DNA from: Tsuneonella flava
Lineage (GTDB): Bacteria; Pseudomonadota; Alphaproteobacteria; Sphingomonadales; Sphingomonadaceae
Direction: 5' to 3'
Length of the DNA: 64,000 bases
NCBI RefSeq assembly: GCF_002870965.1
Contig: NZ_PHSO01000010.1
Coordinates: 1 to 64,000 of the forward strand
In this document: positions 1 to 10,848 of the stretch, piece after piece
Position numbering within the stretch: position 1 is the first letter of the stretch
How the letters are laid out: the number at the start of each line of letters is the position of its first letter
The notes under the pieces: generated by a model
The model's input: only the letters and a program-made list of their open reading frames with translations
What the model was told of the DNA's origin: nothing
Database searches by the model: none
Translations under genes and position numbers: made by a program

Positions 1-200
1 CCGCCTTTCCAAGGGTGGTTTGACTTGAGATGGAAGCCATTTGGACGTCCCGAAGGGATTTGACCAAAATGGCCCATCGCGGCGTCAAAAGGACTTGAAA
101 TATTGACATATTCCTGCGCCCTTTTTTCTTGCGCTGAGCCATTTTGCTTCAAACCTCAATGGTGCCGGTAATGGGTCCTGAGCCTAAGCTGCGTCGGGCC

Positions 201-2042
201 ATGAAGCCTCCGATGGTACAACGCCGAAAGCCTGCCTTCGCCCGCGTATCCGCATCTATGGCGGCGCTGCTGCCGCTCGCGCTGGCATCGGCTCCGGCGG
301 CAGCGCAAAGCCACGCTGTGGTTCAGCCATTGCCCCCGGCGGCGACCGGCGACCTGACCGACGCGCTCGCCCGGCTGGCGCGTAATGGCAGCGATTTCAA
401 CGCGCTGATAGATGCGGGCAATGCATCGCTGGAACTGGACGATATCGACGCGGCGGTCGGTTTCTTCGGCCGGGCCGATGAATTGCGTCCCGGCGATGCG
501 CGGGTGAAGGCGGGGCTGGCGACAGCCGCTCTTCGTTCGGACCGCCCGCTCGATGCGATTACCCAGTTCGATCAGGCGGTTTCCGCCGGGGTCGATCCCG
601 TTTCGGTGGCGAGCGACCGTGGACTGGCTTACGATCTGGTGGGCGATAACGCCTCGGCGCAGGCGCAGTATCGTTTGGCTCTCTCGCGCCGGGCCGACGA
701 TGACACGATCCGCCGCCTTGCGCTGAGCCTGGCCATATCGGGCGATAAGGACGGGTTCGAGAAAACCCTGCTGCCCTTGCTGCAAAAGCGCGATTTCGGG
801 GCCTATCGCGTGCGCGCGATGGGTCTGGCGATCCTTGGTCGGAAGGACGAGGCGACTTCGATTGCAGAGGCGGTGATGCCGCGCGATCTGGCGGCGCAAA
901 TGCTGCCCTATCTCGATTATATGCCACGCCTCACGCGGGCGCAGCAGGCAGCGGCCGCCAATCTGGGCAAGTTTCCCCGAGCGGCGCAGATCGGTCGCGA
1001 CGATCCGCGCTTCGCGCAGTATTCGCCCCCGGCCAGCCAGCCGAAAGTGGCAAGTGCAGGTTCGGTTGATTCGCGGCTAACACCCACCGGGCAGCCGTTG
1101 GGTCCGCGCAGCAAGACGGACCAGCCGGCCAGCAAGGCAGTGCAGCCGAGCAAACCAACTCCGGCAGAGGCGCGGCGTCTGGCGCGGGAACAGGACCGTG
1201 GCATTCGCCGGTCCCGACCATCGCTGGAGGGGGCAACGATGAAACGCGCGGCTCCTCCGCCACCGACATCAACCCCGCCGTCACCGCCACCAGCCTCGAC
1301 GCCTCAGGCTTCGGGTTCGGTGGAGCTGCCGCCGGTATCGGGCAACCCGAAGCCGGGCTTCGATCTGGCGACAGTGGCAAGCCAGCCTGCCAGCCAGCTC
1401 GATAACGTGCGACAGGCGCAAGCGCAGACTCCGTCGCCCGCCCCGGTCACGATCACACCTGCGCCGCGCAATGCGACCCCGGTGTCGGACGCTCCGGCAG
1501 TACAGCCTTTCACTGCCTCGACTCCGCCACCGCCTCCGTCGCCGCCATTGGCGCTGCCGCAGGAATCGCGCCCGATCGTGCAGCCTACTCCGCCACCACC
1601 GCCCCCACCGCCGCCATCCGTGGCCGATGCATTTGCGGAACTGACTTTGCCGCAGGCGCCCTCGCAGGCGGCAGCGGGCGCGGTCGATATCACGGCGATC
1701 AAGATCAAACGTGAACTGCCACCGCCTCCGCCACCGCCCCCCGCGCCGCCACCTCCACCGCCGCCTCCACCAGAGCCGAGCCGCATCTGGGTGCAGGTCG
1801 CGACTGGCAAGGACTTGAAAGCATTGGCATTCGACTGGCGCCGGTTTGGCAAGAAAGCGCCCAAGGTTTTGGCCAAACGCGATGCCTTTACTGTGGAGTG
1901 GGGACAATCGCGGCGCCTGGTCACCGGCCCGTTTTCTTCGAACAAAGAGGCCGATGCGGCCATTGCCGATCTCAAGGCTTTGGGGATCGACAGTTTCCGC
2001 TTCACCAGCGAAAAGGGCGAGAAGGTTTCTCCGCTCAAGTAG
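201..2042 (+). CDS. TPR and SPOR-domain proline-rich exported protein
   Basis: Likely envelope protein. From ATG 201 there is an Arg-rich n-region, a hydrophobic stretch and an Ala-X-Ala cleavage region ending SAPAAAQ (signal peptide). Residues about 50-270 are helical repeats of tetratricopeptide type. The middle is low-complexity Pro/Ala/Ser with four pure proline runs. The last ~75 residues (IWVQVATGKDLKALAF onward, with VTGPFSSNKEADAAIADL) fit a SPOR domain, which binds denuded septal peptidoglycan. Start choice is uncertain: in-frame TTG 144 and ATG 159 and 171 are open, but 201 gives the cleanest signal peptide. A role at the division septum is inferred from SPOR only. Confidence 0.75.
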   Translation: MKPPMVQRRKPAFARVSASMAALLPLALASAPAAAQSHAVVQPLPPAATGDLTDALARLARNGSDFNALIDAGNASLELDDIDAAVGFFGRADELRPGDARVKAGLATAALRSDRPLDAITQFDQAVSAGVDPVSVASDRGLAYDLVGDNASAQAQYRLALSRRADDDTIRRLALSLAISGDKDGFEKTLLPLLQKRDFGAYRVRAMGLAILGRKDEATSIAEAVMPRDLAAQMLPYLDYMPRLTRAQQAAAANLGKFPRAAQIGRDDPRFAQYSPPASQPKVASAGSVDSRLTPTGQPLGPRSKTDQPASKAVQPSKPTPAEARRLAREQDRGIRRSRPSLEGATMKRAAPPPPTSTPPSPPPASTPQASGSVELPPVSGNPKPGFDLATVASQPASQLDNVRQAQAQTPSPAPVTITPAPRNATPVSDAPAVQPFTASTPPPPPSPPLALPQESRPIVQPTPPPPPPPPPSVADAFAELTLPQAPSQAAAGAVDITAIKIKRELPPPPPPPPAPPPPPPPPPEPSRIWVQVATGKDLKALAFDWRRFGKKAPKVLAKRDAFTVEWGQSRRLVTGPFSSNKEADAAIADLKALGIDSFRFTSEKGEKVSPLK

Positions 2043-2187
2043 CTGCGATCGGACTCTTCCACCGGTTTTGCACAAGCTATGAACAGGGTTGTCGAGTTCT
2101 CCCCAGCATCCGCATCGGTCGCGATTGCGGGAAATGGGGCGGATCGGCCACCTATGGCGTCATGAAGTCGCCAAGAAAAATCATACG

Positions 2188-2694
2188 ATGAGAGCCGTCC
2201 GGGAAACCTTCCGTGCAGATGATGACGCGGCACCGATCGATATGCTCGCTGCATTGTTCGATGCCCGCCAATGGCCGCACGAAATCATCTCCCCCGATGA
2301 AATTTCGGGCGAAATTCAGGGAAGCTGGGCCAATTATCAGGTGCGCGCGATCTGGCGCACGGCAGATAACGTACTGCAATTGCTGTGCCTGCCCGATATC
2401 CGCGTGGCGGAAGGGAAGCGTAAACCGGCGTATGAATTGCTGGCGCTGGTCAACGAACAGCTCTGGTTGGGGCACTTCGATGTCTGGTCGCAAGGCGGGA
2501 TGCTGGTCTATCGTCACGGGCTGTTGCTGGGCGACGAAGGACTGCTGAGCCTGAGCCAGGCGCAGGGCCTGATCGAAAACGCTGTCGACGAATGCGACCG
2601 GTTCTATCCGGCATTCCAGTTCGTGCTGTGGGGCGACAAGTCGCCGCGCGATGCGCTCGACAGCGCGATGGTCGATGCTGCCGGAGAGGCGTGA
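2188..2694 (+). CDS. YbjN domain-containing protein
   Basis: 168-residue soluble protein of the YbjN family, which has a type III secretion chaperone-like fold and is common and uncharacterised in sphingomonads. Family-like features are the N-terminal short helix followed by EISGEIQGSWANYQVRAIW, the LLCLPDIRV strand and the LALVNEQLWLGHFDVW helix. ATG 2188 is preferred over the open ATG 2089 because homology-like sequence starts there and the upstream 33 codons are Arg/His rich and unstructured. It sits just upstream of proC, separated by about 70 bases. No enzymatic function is evident. Confidence 0.75.
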   Translation: MRAVRETFRADDDAAPIDMLAALFDARQWPHEIISPDEISGEIQGSWANYQVRAIWRTADNVLQLLCLPDIRVAEGKRKPAYELLALVNEQLWLGHFDVWSQGGMLVYRHGLLLGDEGLLSLSQAQGLIENAVDECDRFYPAFQFVLWGDKSPRDALDSAMVDAAGEA

Positions 2695-2767
2695 ACCGGC
2701 CTGCTGAGCAGGTGAGATCGGGCTGGCGGGGGTAGCCGTGGGGGCGCGCGGCTCCTACATGGCCGCC

Positions 2768-3580
2768 ATGACTCACTTCCAAAACATTCTCATCGTCGGG
2801 TTCGGTAACATGGCCGGGGCGATGGTCGAAGGCTGGCTGGCCGCAGGTGTGCCCGCCGCGACTTTCACGATCTATCACCCCACGCGCACCGAAGCGCCCG
2901 CGGGGATGGCGATCATCAACGACTGGCCCGATGGCGAGCCGTTCGATGCCGTGATCGTGGGTGTAAAGCCGCAGAAACTGGGCGATGTCGCGGATGGTCT
3001 GGAACGGGTTGTCGGGCCGGGCACTGTGGTCATTTCGATTCTGGCGGGGGTCGAGCTGGACAGTCTGGCGCGCCGGTTCCCGCGTGCGGGCGGCGTTGTG
3101 CGCCTGATGCCGAACCTCGCGGTGGCGCTGCGTAAATCGCCCAATGCGCTGATCGCTCAGGGTCTGGACGATGCCGCGCGCCAAACGGTGACGGACATGG
3201 CTGCCATGCTGGGCAGTGCCGAATGGCTGACGGAAGAGGCGCAGTTCGATCTGGTGACGGCACTGGCCGGATCGGGGCCGGGGTTCGTCTATCGGTTCAT
3301 CGATGCGCTGGCGGCGGGGGCGACGCGCCTCGGCCTCGAACACGAACAGGCGCAGCGGCTGGCGGTACAGATGGTCGAAGGGGCCGCGGCGCTCGCCGCG
3401 CAATCGCCCGATTCGCCAGCGGACCTTGCGCGGCGTGTCGCCAGCCCCGGCGGGATGACGCAAAAGGGGCTCGACGTGCTCGACGAAGACGATGCGCTGG
3501 CCCGGCTGTTAACCGAAACGCTCCGCGCCGCGCGCGACAGAGGGCGGGAGATGGCGGCGGCCGCCCGCGACGAAGGTTAA
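2768..3580 (+). CDS. proC: pyrroline-5-carboxylate reductase
   Basis: Last step of proline synthesis, reducing pyrroline-5-carboxylate to proline with NAD(P)H. The N-terminal Rossmann motif is VGFGNMAGAMVEGW. The family hallmarks VVRLMPNLAVALRKSP, LAGSGPGFVYRFIDAL and RRVASPGGMTQKGLDVL are all present. From ATG 2768 it has 270 residues, the family length. In-frame GTG 2738 and ATG 2759 add only non-conserved residues. proB lies 3.4 kb away rather than in the same operon. Confidence 0.93.
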   Translation: MTHFQNILIVGFGNMAGAMVEGWLAAGVPAATFTIYHPTRTEAPAGMAIINDWPDGEPFDAVIVGVKPQKLGDVADGLERVVGPGTVVISILAGVELDSLARRFPRAGGVVRLMPNLAVALRKSPNALIAQGLDDAARQTVTDMAAMLGSAEWLTEEAQFDLVTALAGSGPGFVYRFIDALAAGATRLGLEHEQAQRLAVQMVEGAAALAAQSPDSPADLARRVASPGGMTQKGLDVLDEDDALARLLTETLRAARDRGREMAAAARDEG

Positions 3581-3690
3581 TGCGGGTTTGTCGATTCTCG
3601 ACCGGTTTTCCTTGAAAAATGCACGCCAACCATCGATATTTGCCTTGAAGCCCGTTCATCTGTGCGACGGGCCAGAGGAGATGGTTTAAA

Positions 3691-4425
3691 ATGGCCAATT
3701 GGAATGAACCTCGCACGACGCAGTCGGGCTTCGGCTCGGTCCCGCGCGCCGGTGGCGCGGTCGTTTTCGACGAGGGCCTTCGTCGGCATATGCTGTCGAT
3801 CTACAACTATATGACTTCGGGCGTGCTGCTGACCGGTATCGTCGCGTTGCTGACGGCGAATTCGGGCCTTGCCCTGACTTTCGCAACCGGCCCTATGCGC
3901 TGGATCGTGGCGCTGGCGCCGCTGGCCATCGTGTTTGCGATGAGCTTTGGCGCGAACAAGTTCAGCAAGACTACGCTTCAGGCGATGTACTGGGGCTTTG
4001 CGTTCCTGATGGGGCTGTCGCTGTCGACGATCTTCCTGATCTACACAGGCGGGTCGATCGCTGTCACATTCTTCGCGACCGCAGCAGCCTTCGCAGGGCT
4101 TAGCCTGTGGGGTTACACGACCGACAAGGATCTGAGCGCGATGGGCAAATTCCTGCTCATGGGCGTGATCGGCCTGGTCGTGGCGAGTGTGATCAACATG
4201 TTCGTCGGCTCTGCCCCGCTGATGTATGCCATCAGCTTCATCGGTGTGCTGATTTTCGCAGGCCTCACGGCTTACGATACGCAGAAGCTGAAGGAGCAGT
4301 ATGCACAGCTTCGCGGCACCGAATGGGCTGGCAAGGCGATCGTTCTCGGCGCGTTGACGCTGTACCTCGACTTCATCAACATGTTCCTGTTCCTGCTCCG
4401 TTTCATGGGCAACAGCCGGAGCTGA
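3691..4425 (+). CDS. Bax inhibitor-1/YccA family membrane protein
   Basis: Integral membrane protein of 244 residues with about seven hydrophobic segments. It carries the family-typical stretches YNYMTSGVLLTGIVALL, AMYWGFAFLMGLSLSTIF and the C-terminal ALTLYLDFINMFLFLLRF. Bacterial members (YccA, YbhL) associate with FtsH proteolysis or act as ion channels; the role here is unknown. ATG 3691 follows a good AGAGGAG ribosome site at about 3674. A strong hairpin terminator follows, so it is probably transcribed alone. Confidence 0.9.
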   Translation: MANWNEPRTTQSGFGSVPRAGGAVVFDEGLRRHMLSIYNYMTSGVLLTGIVALLTANSGLALTFATGPMRWIVALAPLAIVFAMSFGANKFSKTTLQAMYWGFAFLMGLSLSTIFLIYTGGSIAVTFFATAAAFAGLSLWGYTTDKDLSAMGKFLLMGVIGLVVASVINMFVGSAPLMYAISFIGVLIFAGLTAYDTQKLKEQYAQLRGTEWAGKAIVLGALTLYLDFINMFLFLLRFMGNSRS

Positions 4426-4465
4426 GGCGGACTCGTTTCGCCGCAAAGATGATTCGATTCATCGT

Positions 4466-4497
4466 GCCCGGGGCGCTCACTGCGCCTCGGGCATTTT
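4466..4497 (+). terminator. Rho-independent terminator after Bax-inhibitor gene
   Basis: An 11-base-pair stem (GCCCGGGGCGC with GCGCCTCGGGC, one G-T pair) with a TCACT loop, followed directly by ATTTT. It lies 40 bases past the stop codon. Confidence 0.85.
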
Positions 4498-4591
4498 AAT
4501 TGTGGCGATTGAAGGTTACAGTTACCGCTTAATCCACCCGCAATGCTGCGGGTGCTATAGATTTGATGCGGGCAGAGGAGGGCCGCGCCGC

Positions 4592-5587
4592 ATGTTTCAG
4601 TTTTCCACTTCACGCATTCGCATGATGGCAGTGGCCACGGGGCTTGCTGTTCTCGGGGCTTGTGCGACACCGCCGCCTCCGCCGCCGCCGCCACCCCCGC
4701 CACCGCCACCGCCGCCCAAGGTTATTCCGCCGCGCCCGACGCCTCCGCTCGGTGCCAGCTTGAATATGACCATTCCGCCGGTTGGTTTCGACGGGAAGCG
4801 GCGCACGGTAAATTATGGGATCAGTACAGCGCAGACGGTGTGGAATATGCGCTCCGCCCTTAACGTTGCGGCGTTGAACTGCCTCGAACCGGAATACCAG
4901 CCTGTGCTGGACGCCTACAAGGCGCTGCTCTCCACCGACAGTCGCGTGCTGCGGAAGACCAACGATGCGCTGATGAAGGAATATCGCGAGAAGTTCGGCA
5001 AGGAATATCGCGGCCATTTCGACACATATATGACGCAGGTCTATAACTTCTATTCGATGCCGCCTGCGCGCAAGAATTTCTGCGATGCGGCGCTGGCCGT
5101 ATCGGCAGAGGCGATGACGGTCAGTTCAGCCGATCTGGAGGCATTTTCGCTAAGAACATTGCCGTTGCTCAATTCGGTGTTCGAAGATTTCTTCCGGTCT
5201 TACGAAGATTATCGCACCAATCTGGCCGCCTGGGATTCCGAATACGGTGTGCAGCCCGCGACCAGCACTCTGCTTGCGACCTATGGCAATGGCGCTGCGA
5301 TCGATAATCCGATGAACGCCGGTATGACGAATGCTGCAACCGACACTGCCCAGGTTCCCGGCGTAGCCGCGTCTGAGACGGCTGCCCTCGCAACGCCGGT
5401 CACGCCTGCGCCGGTACCGGGCGCTGCGGCTGACGCAGAGGTGGCGACTTCGGCAAATGCTTCGGAAGAGACTGCCCTGCCGACGATCACGCTTCCGCCC
5501 GCGACGAATACGACCGCCACTCCGGTGCCGACGATCACGTTGCCGCAGACAACCCCGCCGGGGAACAGTTCGGGCGCGGAGGGCTGA
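4592..5587 (+). CDS. proline-rich lipoprotein of unknown function
   Basis: 331-residue protein with a clear lipoprotein signal: positive n-region, hydrophobic core and lipobox LGAC with the acceptor at Cys24. The mature protein begins with a run of about 16 consecutive prolines, a likely spacer from the membrane. Residues about 60-230 form a compact, mostly helical domain (ALNVAALNCLEPEYQPVL, AMTVSSADLEAFSLRTLP), and the tail is Ala/Thr/Pro rich. ATG 4592 is chosen over the open frame at 4502 because it follows AGAGGAG and starts the signal peptide. I do not recognise a named family. Confidence 0.75.
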   Translation: MFQFSTSRIRMMAVATGLAVLGACATPPPPPPPPPPPPPPPPKVIPPRPTPPLGASLNMTIPPVGFDGKRRTVNYGISTAQTVWNMRSALNVAALNCLEPEYQPVLDAYKALLSTDSRVLRKTNDALMKEYREKFGKEYRGHFDTYMTQVYNFYSMPPARKNFCDAALAVSAEAMTVSSADLEAFSLRTLPLLNSVFEDFFRSYEDYRTNLAAWDSEYGVQPATSTLLATYGNGAAIDNPMNAGMTNAATDTAQVPGVAASETAALATPVTPAPVPGAAADAEVATSANASEETALPTITLPPATNTTATPVPTITLPQTTPPGNSSGAEG

Positions 5588-5694
5588 GCGAGCGGATTTG
5601 ACCTTTGCAGGGCGCGCCGCTTTCGCTAAGGGGCGCGCTCTTCGGCATAGACCCGATGCATCCGTCGGGCGCTGTGTGACAGAGGAACTGGAAC

Positions 5695-5770
<76 letters not shown>

Positions 5771-5874
5771 GTTCGTCTTTGCTTTCCGTACACGCAATTG
5801 AGTATGCGATTTCCTCGCACCTTCGGTGCTAAGGGCCGCGTTTGCTGTCCATTGATGCGCCATCCGGTGTTTGA

Positions 5875-6960
<1,086 letters not shown>

Positions 6961-7014
6961 GGTACTTCGTCTGACCGGGTGACGCGCGCGCGATCCTTCG
7001 CTACATGCCCGCGC

Positions 7015-8148
7015 ATGACTGTTTCCACTCTTTCCGATCTGTTCGATCCCGTCGCCTGCCCCCGTCTCGTCATCAAGGTGGGGTCCGCCCTGCTTGTCGG
7101 CAAAGACGGTTCGGTGCGACGCGAATGGCTGGAGAGCCTCGTGGAGGAAATCGCCACGGCCCGCTCCAATGGGCAGCAGGTGGCTGTCGTCAGCTCCGGC
7201 GCGATTGCGCTGGGCGCGGCGCGGCTGGGTCTGGAAAAGGGTGGCCGCGCCAGTCTGGCCGACGCGCAGGCGGCGGCTGCGGTGGGCCAGATCGAGCTTT
7301 CCGGCCTGTGGGCCGAACTGCTGGGGCAGAACGACATTGCCGCGGCCCAGATGCTGGTTACGCTGGACGATCTGGAGGATCGGCGGCGGTATCTCAACGC
7401 TTCGGCAACGCTGGTCCACCTGCTCGAATGCGGCGCAGTGCCAGTGGTGAACGAGAACGACTCGGTGGCCACATGGGGCATTCGTTTCGGGGATAACGAC
7501 CGTCTCGGCGCGCGTGTGGCACAGGCGGCGCAGGCCGATGCCATCGTGTTGCTGAGCGATGTGGACGGCTTGTACGACCGTAATCCCAAGGAAGAGGGGG
7601 CGCAGCTTATCCCTCTGATCCAGAAGGTCGATGCGCGCATCCGGGCGATGGCCGATGGCGGTTCGGCATCGGGCATGGGCTCTGGCGGGATGACCTCGAA
7701 GATCCAGGCGGCAGAGATTGCCACTCGCGCCGGGATCGCGCTGGCCATCATCAACGGCCTGCACGAACAGCCGCTGTCGTGCGCGCTCCATTCGGATCGC
7801 GCCAGCGTGTTCGCGCCCCGCCGCAACGATGCCGGGCGCAAGGCGTGGCTGGGTGGCCGTATCGCGATCAAGGGCACGCTGACGGTGGACGATGGGGCGA
7901 AGGCCGCGCTGGGCAAAGGCGCCAGCTTGCTGGCCGCCGGGGTCACCAATGTCGATGGCGCGTTCAAGCGGGGTGACGTGGTCACGATCGCCTCCGCCGA
8001 TGGAGTGCCTGTCGCGCAGGGTCTGGCCGAATACGATGCCGACGAATCGCGCAAGATCGCGGGCCACAAGGGTGCAGAGCAGGCCGAGCTGCTCGGCTAT
8101 ACCCCCCGCGCGGCGGTGGTTCACCGCGATCACATGGTTCTGCTGTGA
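7015..8148 (+). CDS. proB: glutamate 5-kinase
   Basis: First committed step of proline synthesis, phosphorylating glutamate with ATP. The amino-acid-kinase domain shows KVGSALLVG near the N-terminus, VSSGAIALG, PVVNENDSVA, FGDNDRLGARVA, LLSDVDGLYDRNP and the lysine loop GMTSKIQAA. Residues from about 285 form the C-terminal PUA domain. ATG 7015 starts the conserved region; the GTG at 6979 would add 12 unlikely residues. The stop overlaps the next gene by four bases, so translation is probably coupled. Confidence 0.95.
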   Translation: MTVSTLSDLFDPVACPRLVIKVGSALLVGKDGSVRREWLESLVEEIATARSNGQQVAVVSSGAIALGAARLGLEKGGRASLADAQAAAAVGQIELSGLWAELLGQNDIAAAQMLVTLDDLEDRRRYLNASATLVHLLECGAVPVVNENDSVATWGIRFGDNDRLGARVAQAAQADAIVLLSDVDGLYDRNPKEEGAQLIPLIQKVDARIRAMADGGSASGMGSGGMTSKIQAAEIATRAGIALAIINGLHEQPLSCALHSDRASVFAPRRNDAGRKAWLGGRIAIKGTLTVDDGAKAALGKGASLLAAGVTNVDGAFKRGDVVTIASADGVPVAQGLAEYDADESRKIAGHKGAEQAELLGYTPRAAVVHRDHMVLL

Positions 8149-9065
8149 CCCAGCCGCCGCTCGTCGCGCTGACTGGCGGGACTGGCTTTGTCGGACAGGC
8201 GACACGCGAAGCCCTCGCTGCCAGAGGGGTGCGGGTCCGCGCGCTGGCGCGCTCGATCCCGGCGGAACGGGGCGATATCGAATGGGTGCAGGGCGGGCTG
8301 AGCGACAATGAGGCGCTGGCGCGGCTGGTCGCGGGGGTCGATGCGGTGGTCCATGTCGCCGGGCTGACCAATGCGCCCGATACCGCCGCGTTCGAGGTGG
8401 CCAATGTCGATGGCACACGCAACTTGCTGGCGGCAGCGGAGCAAGCCGGGGTGGCGCGCTTCGTCTGCGTATCGTCGCTGTCTGCGCGCGAGCCGCAGCT
8501 CTCGGCATACGGCGCATCGAAGGAGCGCGCCGAACGGCTGGTGATGGAAAGCGACCGCGACTGGACCGTCGTGCGCCCCCCGGCGGTGTATGGCCCGCGC
8601 GATCGCGACATGTTCGAACTGTTCCGTATGGCGAAGCTGGGCATCGTCCCGGTGCCGCCGCCGGGGCACGTTTCGCTGATCCATGTGGACGATCTCGCGG
8701 CATTGCTGGCGGCGCTGATCCCCGGCGGCGAAGCAGTGAGCGGCAAGCTGTTCGAACCCGACGATGGGCATCCGGGCGGGCTGACGCATGTGGAAATGGC
8801 GCTGCTGATCGGTGAAGCAGTGGGCAAGCGGCCGCTGGTGCTGTCGTTGCCGAAAGCGATCCTGTTGCTCGGTGCGCGGATCGACCGGCTGGTGCGCGGC
8901 ACGGGTGCGCGGCTGACGCCTGACAGGGTAGGGTATATGACACACCCCGACTGGGTGGCGCGGCCCGCGTTCCATGTCCCCCCATCGGTGTGGCGACCGC
9001 ATATCCCGACTGCCGACGGACTGGCGGCGACCGCCCGCTGGTATCGCGCGCAAGGCTGGCTCTGA
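8145..9065 (+). CDS. NAD(P)-dependent epimerase/dehydratase (extended SDR)
   Basis: Rossmann-fold short-chain dehydrogenase relative. The nucleotide motif TGGTGFVGQATREAL lies at the N-terminus, with DAVVHVAGLTN and a YGASKERAE active-site helix (YxxxK). It resembles the atypical NDUFA9-like group acting as NAD(P)H-binding or assembly proteins, but sugar-nucleotide epimerase activity cannot be excluded. The GTG start overlaps the proB stop by four bases, suggesting cotranscription. 306 residues. Confidence 0.85.
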   Translation: MTQPPLVALTGGTGFVGQATREALAARGVRVRALARSIPAERGDIEWVQGGLSDNEALARLVAGVDAVVHVAGLTNAPDTAAFEVANVDGTRNLLAAAEQAGVARFVCVSSLSAREPQLSAYGASKERAERLVMESDRDWTVVRPPAVYGPRDRDMFELFRMAKLGIVPVPPPGHVSLIHVDDLAALLAALIPGGEAVSGKLFEPDDGHPGGLTHVEMALLIGEAVGKRPLVLSLPKAILLLGARIDRLVRGTGARLTPDRVGYMTHPDWVARPAFHVPPSVWRPHIPTADGLAATARWYRAQGWL

Positions 9066-9269
9066 CAGACTGAAAGCCTGCCTTTTTCGCGGCACTGCCC
9101 GGCGAGACATGGACCACATGTTACACTGTCCTGATCCAAAAAAGTCCTCTGCCGGATTGCGAGGAAAATCGCCCGTGTTTCAGAGGTATGGTTGGCAGGA
9201 AAGCGTCGCATTGGCCGTGAAATGCCCGATCGCACCGATGTAGGACTGCGGCAATCGCGGGGAGGGCGA

Positions 9270-9860
9270 TCGCGCACCTTATCCGCCCGCCAGTGCGGAC
9301 CCAACCGCATCGTCACCCCGGCCTCAGCGCCGGGGGCCAGCTTCCTGTGGCGCGGGGCGAGGAGAGCAGCGGGGCCCCGGATCAGGTCCGGGGCGACGGT
9401 GCATGGGGTTGCGGGTGTATGGCGCTGTCATCGTGGAGTGGTGCGGAGGCATGGCGTGCAGTGCTCGTGGGGCAGGTGGGTGCGGAGCTACCCGCTCGCC
9501 AGATCGCCGCACCTCATCCGCCTGTCAGAGCGCGCCAAGTTGCATCGTCACCCCGGCCCCTGAGCAGGGGGCCAGCTTCCTGTGGCGCGGGGCGAGGAGA
9601 ACAGCGGGGCCCCGGATCAAGTCCGGGGCGACGGTGTGGTTTGTTGCGGGCGTGTGGTGCTGTGGAGGCGGATTGTCACGGTCGCGCGGGACGGCGGTTG
9701 GTGGTGGCGTGGCAGGTGGGTGCGGCGAAGCGAAGCGCACTCGCCAGATCGCCGTGTCTTATCCGCCTGCCAGAACCGACCAACCCCCACCGTCACCCCG
9801 GCCCCCGAGCCGGGGTCCAGCTTCCTGTGGCACAGCACGAAAAGAACAGCGCTTCCCCCC
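9270..9860. repeat. three diverged ~240 bp tandem repeats with palindromic core
   Basis: This 818-base gene-free gap (9066-9883) holds three units beginning near 9276, 9514 and 9758. Each starts with a variant of CTTATCCGCCTGCCAG, then a block containing CGTCACCCCGG and CCAGCTTCCTGTGGC (cores 9311-9399, 9546-9634 and 9791-9850). In units one and two the core ends in the palindrome CCCCGGATCAGGTCCGGGG (or CAAG variant), a dispersed sequence frequent in sphingomonad genomes. Unit three is truncated. Long reading frames here are artefacts of GC content. Confidence 0.85.
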
Positions 9861-9883
9861 AACACACGGACGACAGGCGGTAA

Positions 9884-10780
9884 CTACCCCGCGCGCAGTT
9901 CTTCCGCCAGCAATCGGAATTCGTCCCCGCGCGGAGAGTTCTTGCGCCAGATCAGTGCGATTTCGCGGCCCGGTGTCTTGCCCTTCAGCGGGCGGGCGAC
10001 GACTTCGGTGTCGCGCAGGATGCCCGCGTCGATGGCCATTTCGGGCAACATCGTCAGGCCGAGCCCGTTATCGACCATTTGCACCAGAGTATGCAGGCTG
10101 GTGCCGATCATCGTCGCGCTGGCGCGCAATTCGGGGCGGTTGCAGGCGGCCAGCGCGTGGTCTTTCAGGCAGTGCCCATCCTCCAGCATCAGCAGGCGGC
10201 CTTCGTCGATCATCGATGGCGGCACCTGATCGGGCGGATCGCGCGGATCGTTTTTGGGGAAGGCCACGAACAGTCGGTCGGTGGCGATATGCGCGCTTTC
10301 GATTTCGCCGGTGGCGAAGGGGAGGGCCATCAGCACGCAATCGGCGCGCCCGTGATGCAGGCTTTCCAGCGCATGATCGGTGGTCTCTTCACGCAGGAAC
10401 AGCTTGAGACCGGGGCGATCCTTCCGCAGGCGCGGCAGGATGCGCGGCAGCATGAACGGCGCAATCGTGGGGATCACGCTTATGCGGAGTTCGCCCGATA
10501 ACGGCTTGCCACTGGCCAGCACCAGATCGCTCAGCTCCTCCGCTTCGCGCAGCAGGCGGTGCGCCTTGGCCACAACCCGTTCGCCCAGCGGCGTGAACCG
10601 AACCACGCGCCGACTGCGCTCGACCAAAGTGACACCCAGCAACGATTCCAGCTCGCGAATCCCGGCGGACAGAGTCGATTGCGAAACGAAGCTGGCCTCC
10701 GCCGCGTGGCCGAAATGGCCATGTTCGTGCAGCGCGACGAGGTACTGAAGCTGCTTGATCGTAGGGAGGTATGTGGACAT
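9884..10780 (-). CDS. oxyR: OxyR-type LysR hydrogen-peroxide sensor regulator
   Basis: LysR-family activator of peroxide defence. The N-terminal winged HTH (LQYLVALHEHGHFGHAAEA, SQSTLSAGIRELE) is followed by the sensor domain. It keeps GHCLKDHALAAC, matching the E. coli OxyR segment that contains redox cysteines 199 and 208 with identical spacing. That makes peroxide sensing by disulfide likely. No catalase or peroxidase gene is adjacent in the window. 298 residues, family length. Confidence 0.9.
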   Translation of the reverse strand: MSTYLPTIKQLQYLVALHEHGHFGHAAEASFVSQSTLSAGIRELESLLGVTLVERSRRVVRFTPLGERVVAKAHRLLREAEELSDLVLASGKPLSGELRISVIPTIAPFMLPRILPRLRKDRPGLKLFLREETTDHALESLHHGRADCVLMALPFATGEIESAHIATDRLFVAFPKNDPRDPPDQVPPSMIDEGRLLMLEDGHCLKDHALAACNRPELRASATMIGTSLHTLVQMVDNGLGLTMLPEMAIDAGILRDTEVVARPLKGKTPGREIALIWRKNSPRGDEFRLLAEELRAG

Positions 10781-10848
10781 CGCTCCCTCTCTACCCTGTC
10801 ACCCTGCGTTGGCCAACCGGCATACGGTGAAGGGTGAGGAGGGGCGGA

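Noticed and set aside
4563-4580. TTGATGCGGG before the lipoprotein as a third ECF promoter
   Set aside because: Only the first ten bases match; the CGTCCTTGAGG block is absent.
9270-9860. Tandem repeats as a CRISPR array
   Set aside because: Only three units of ~240 bp, diverged, without short regular spacers or cas genes.
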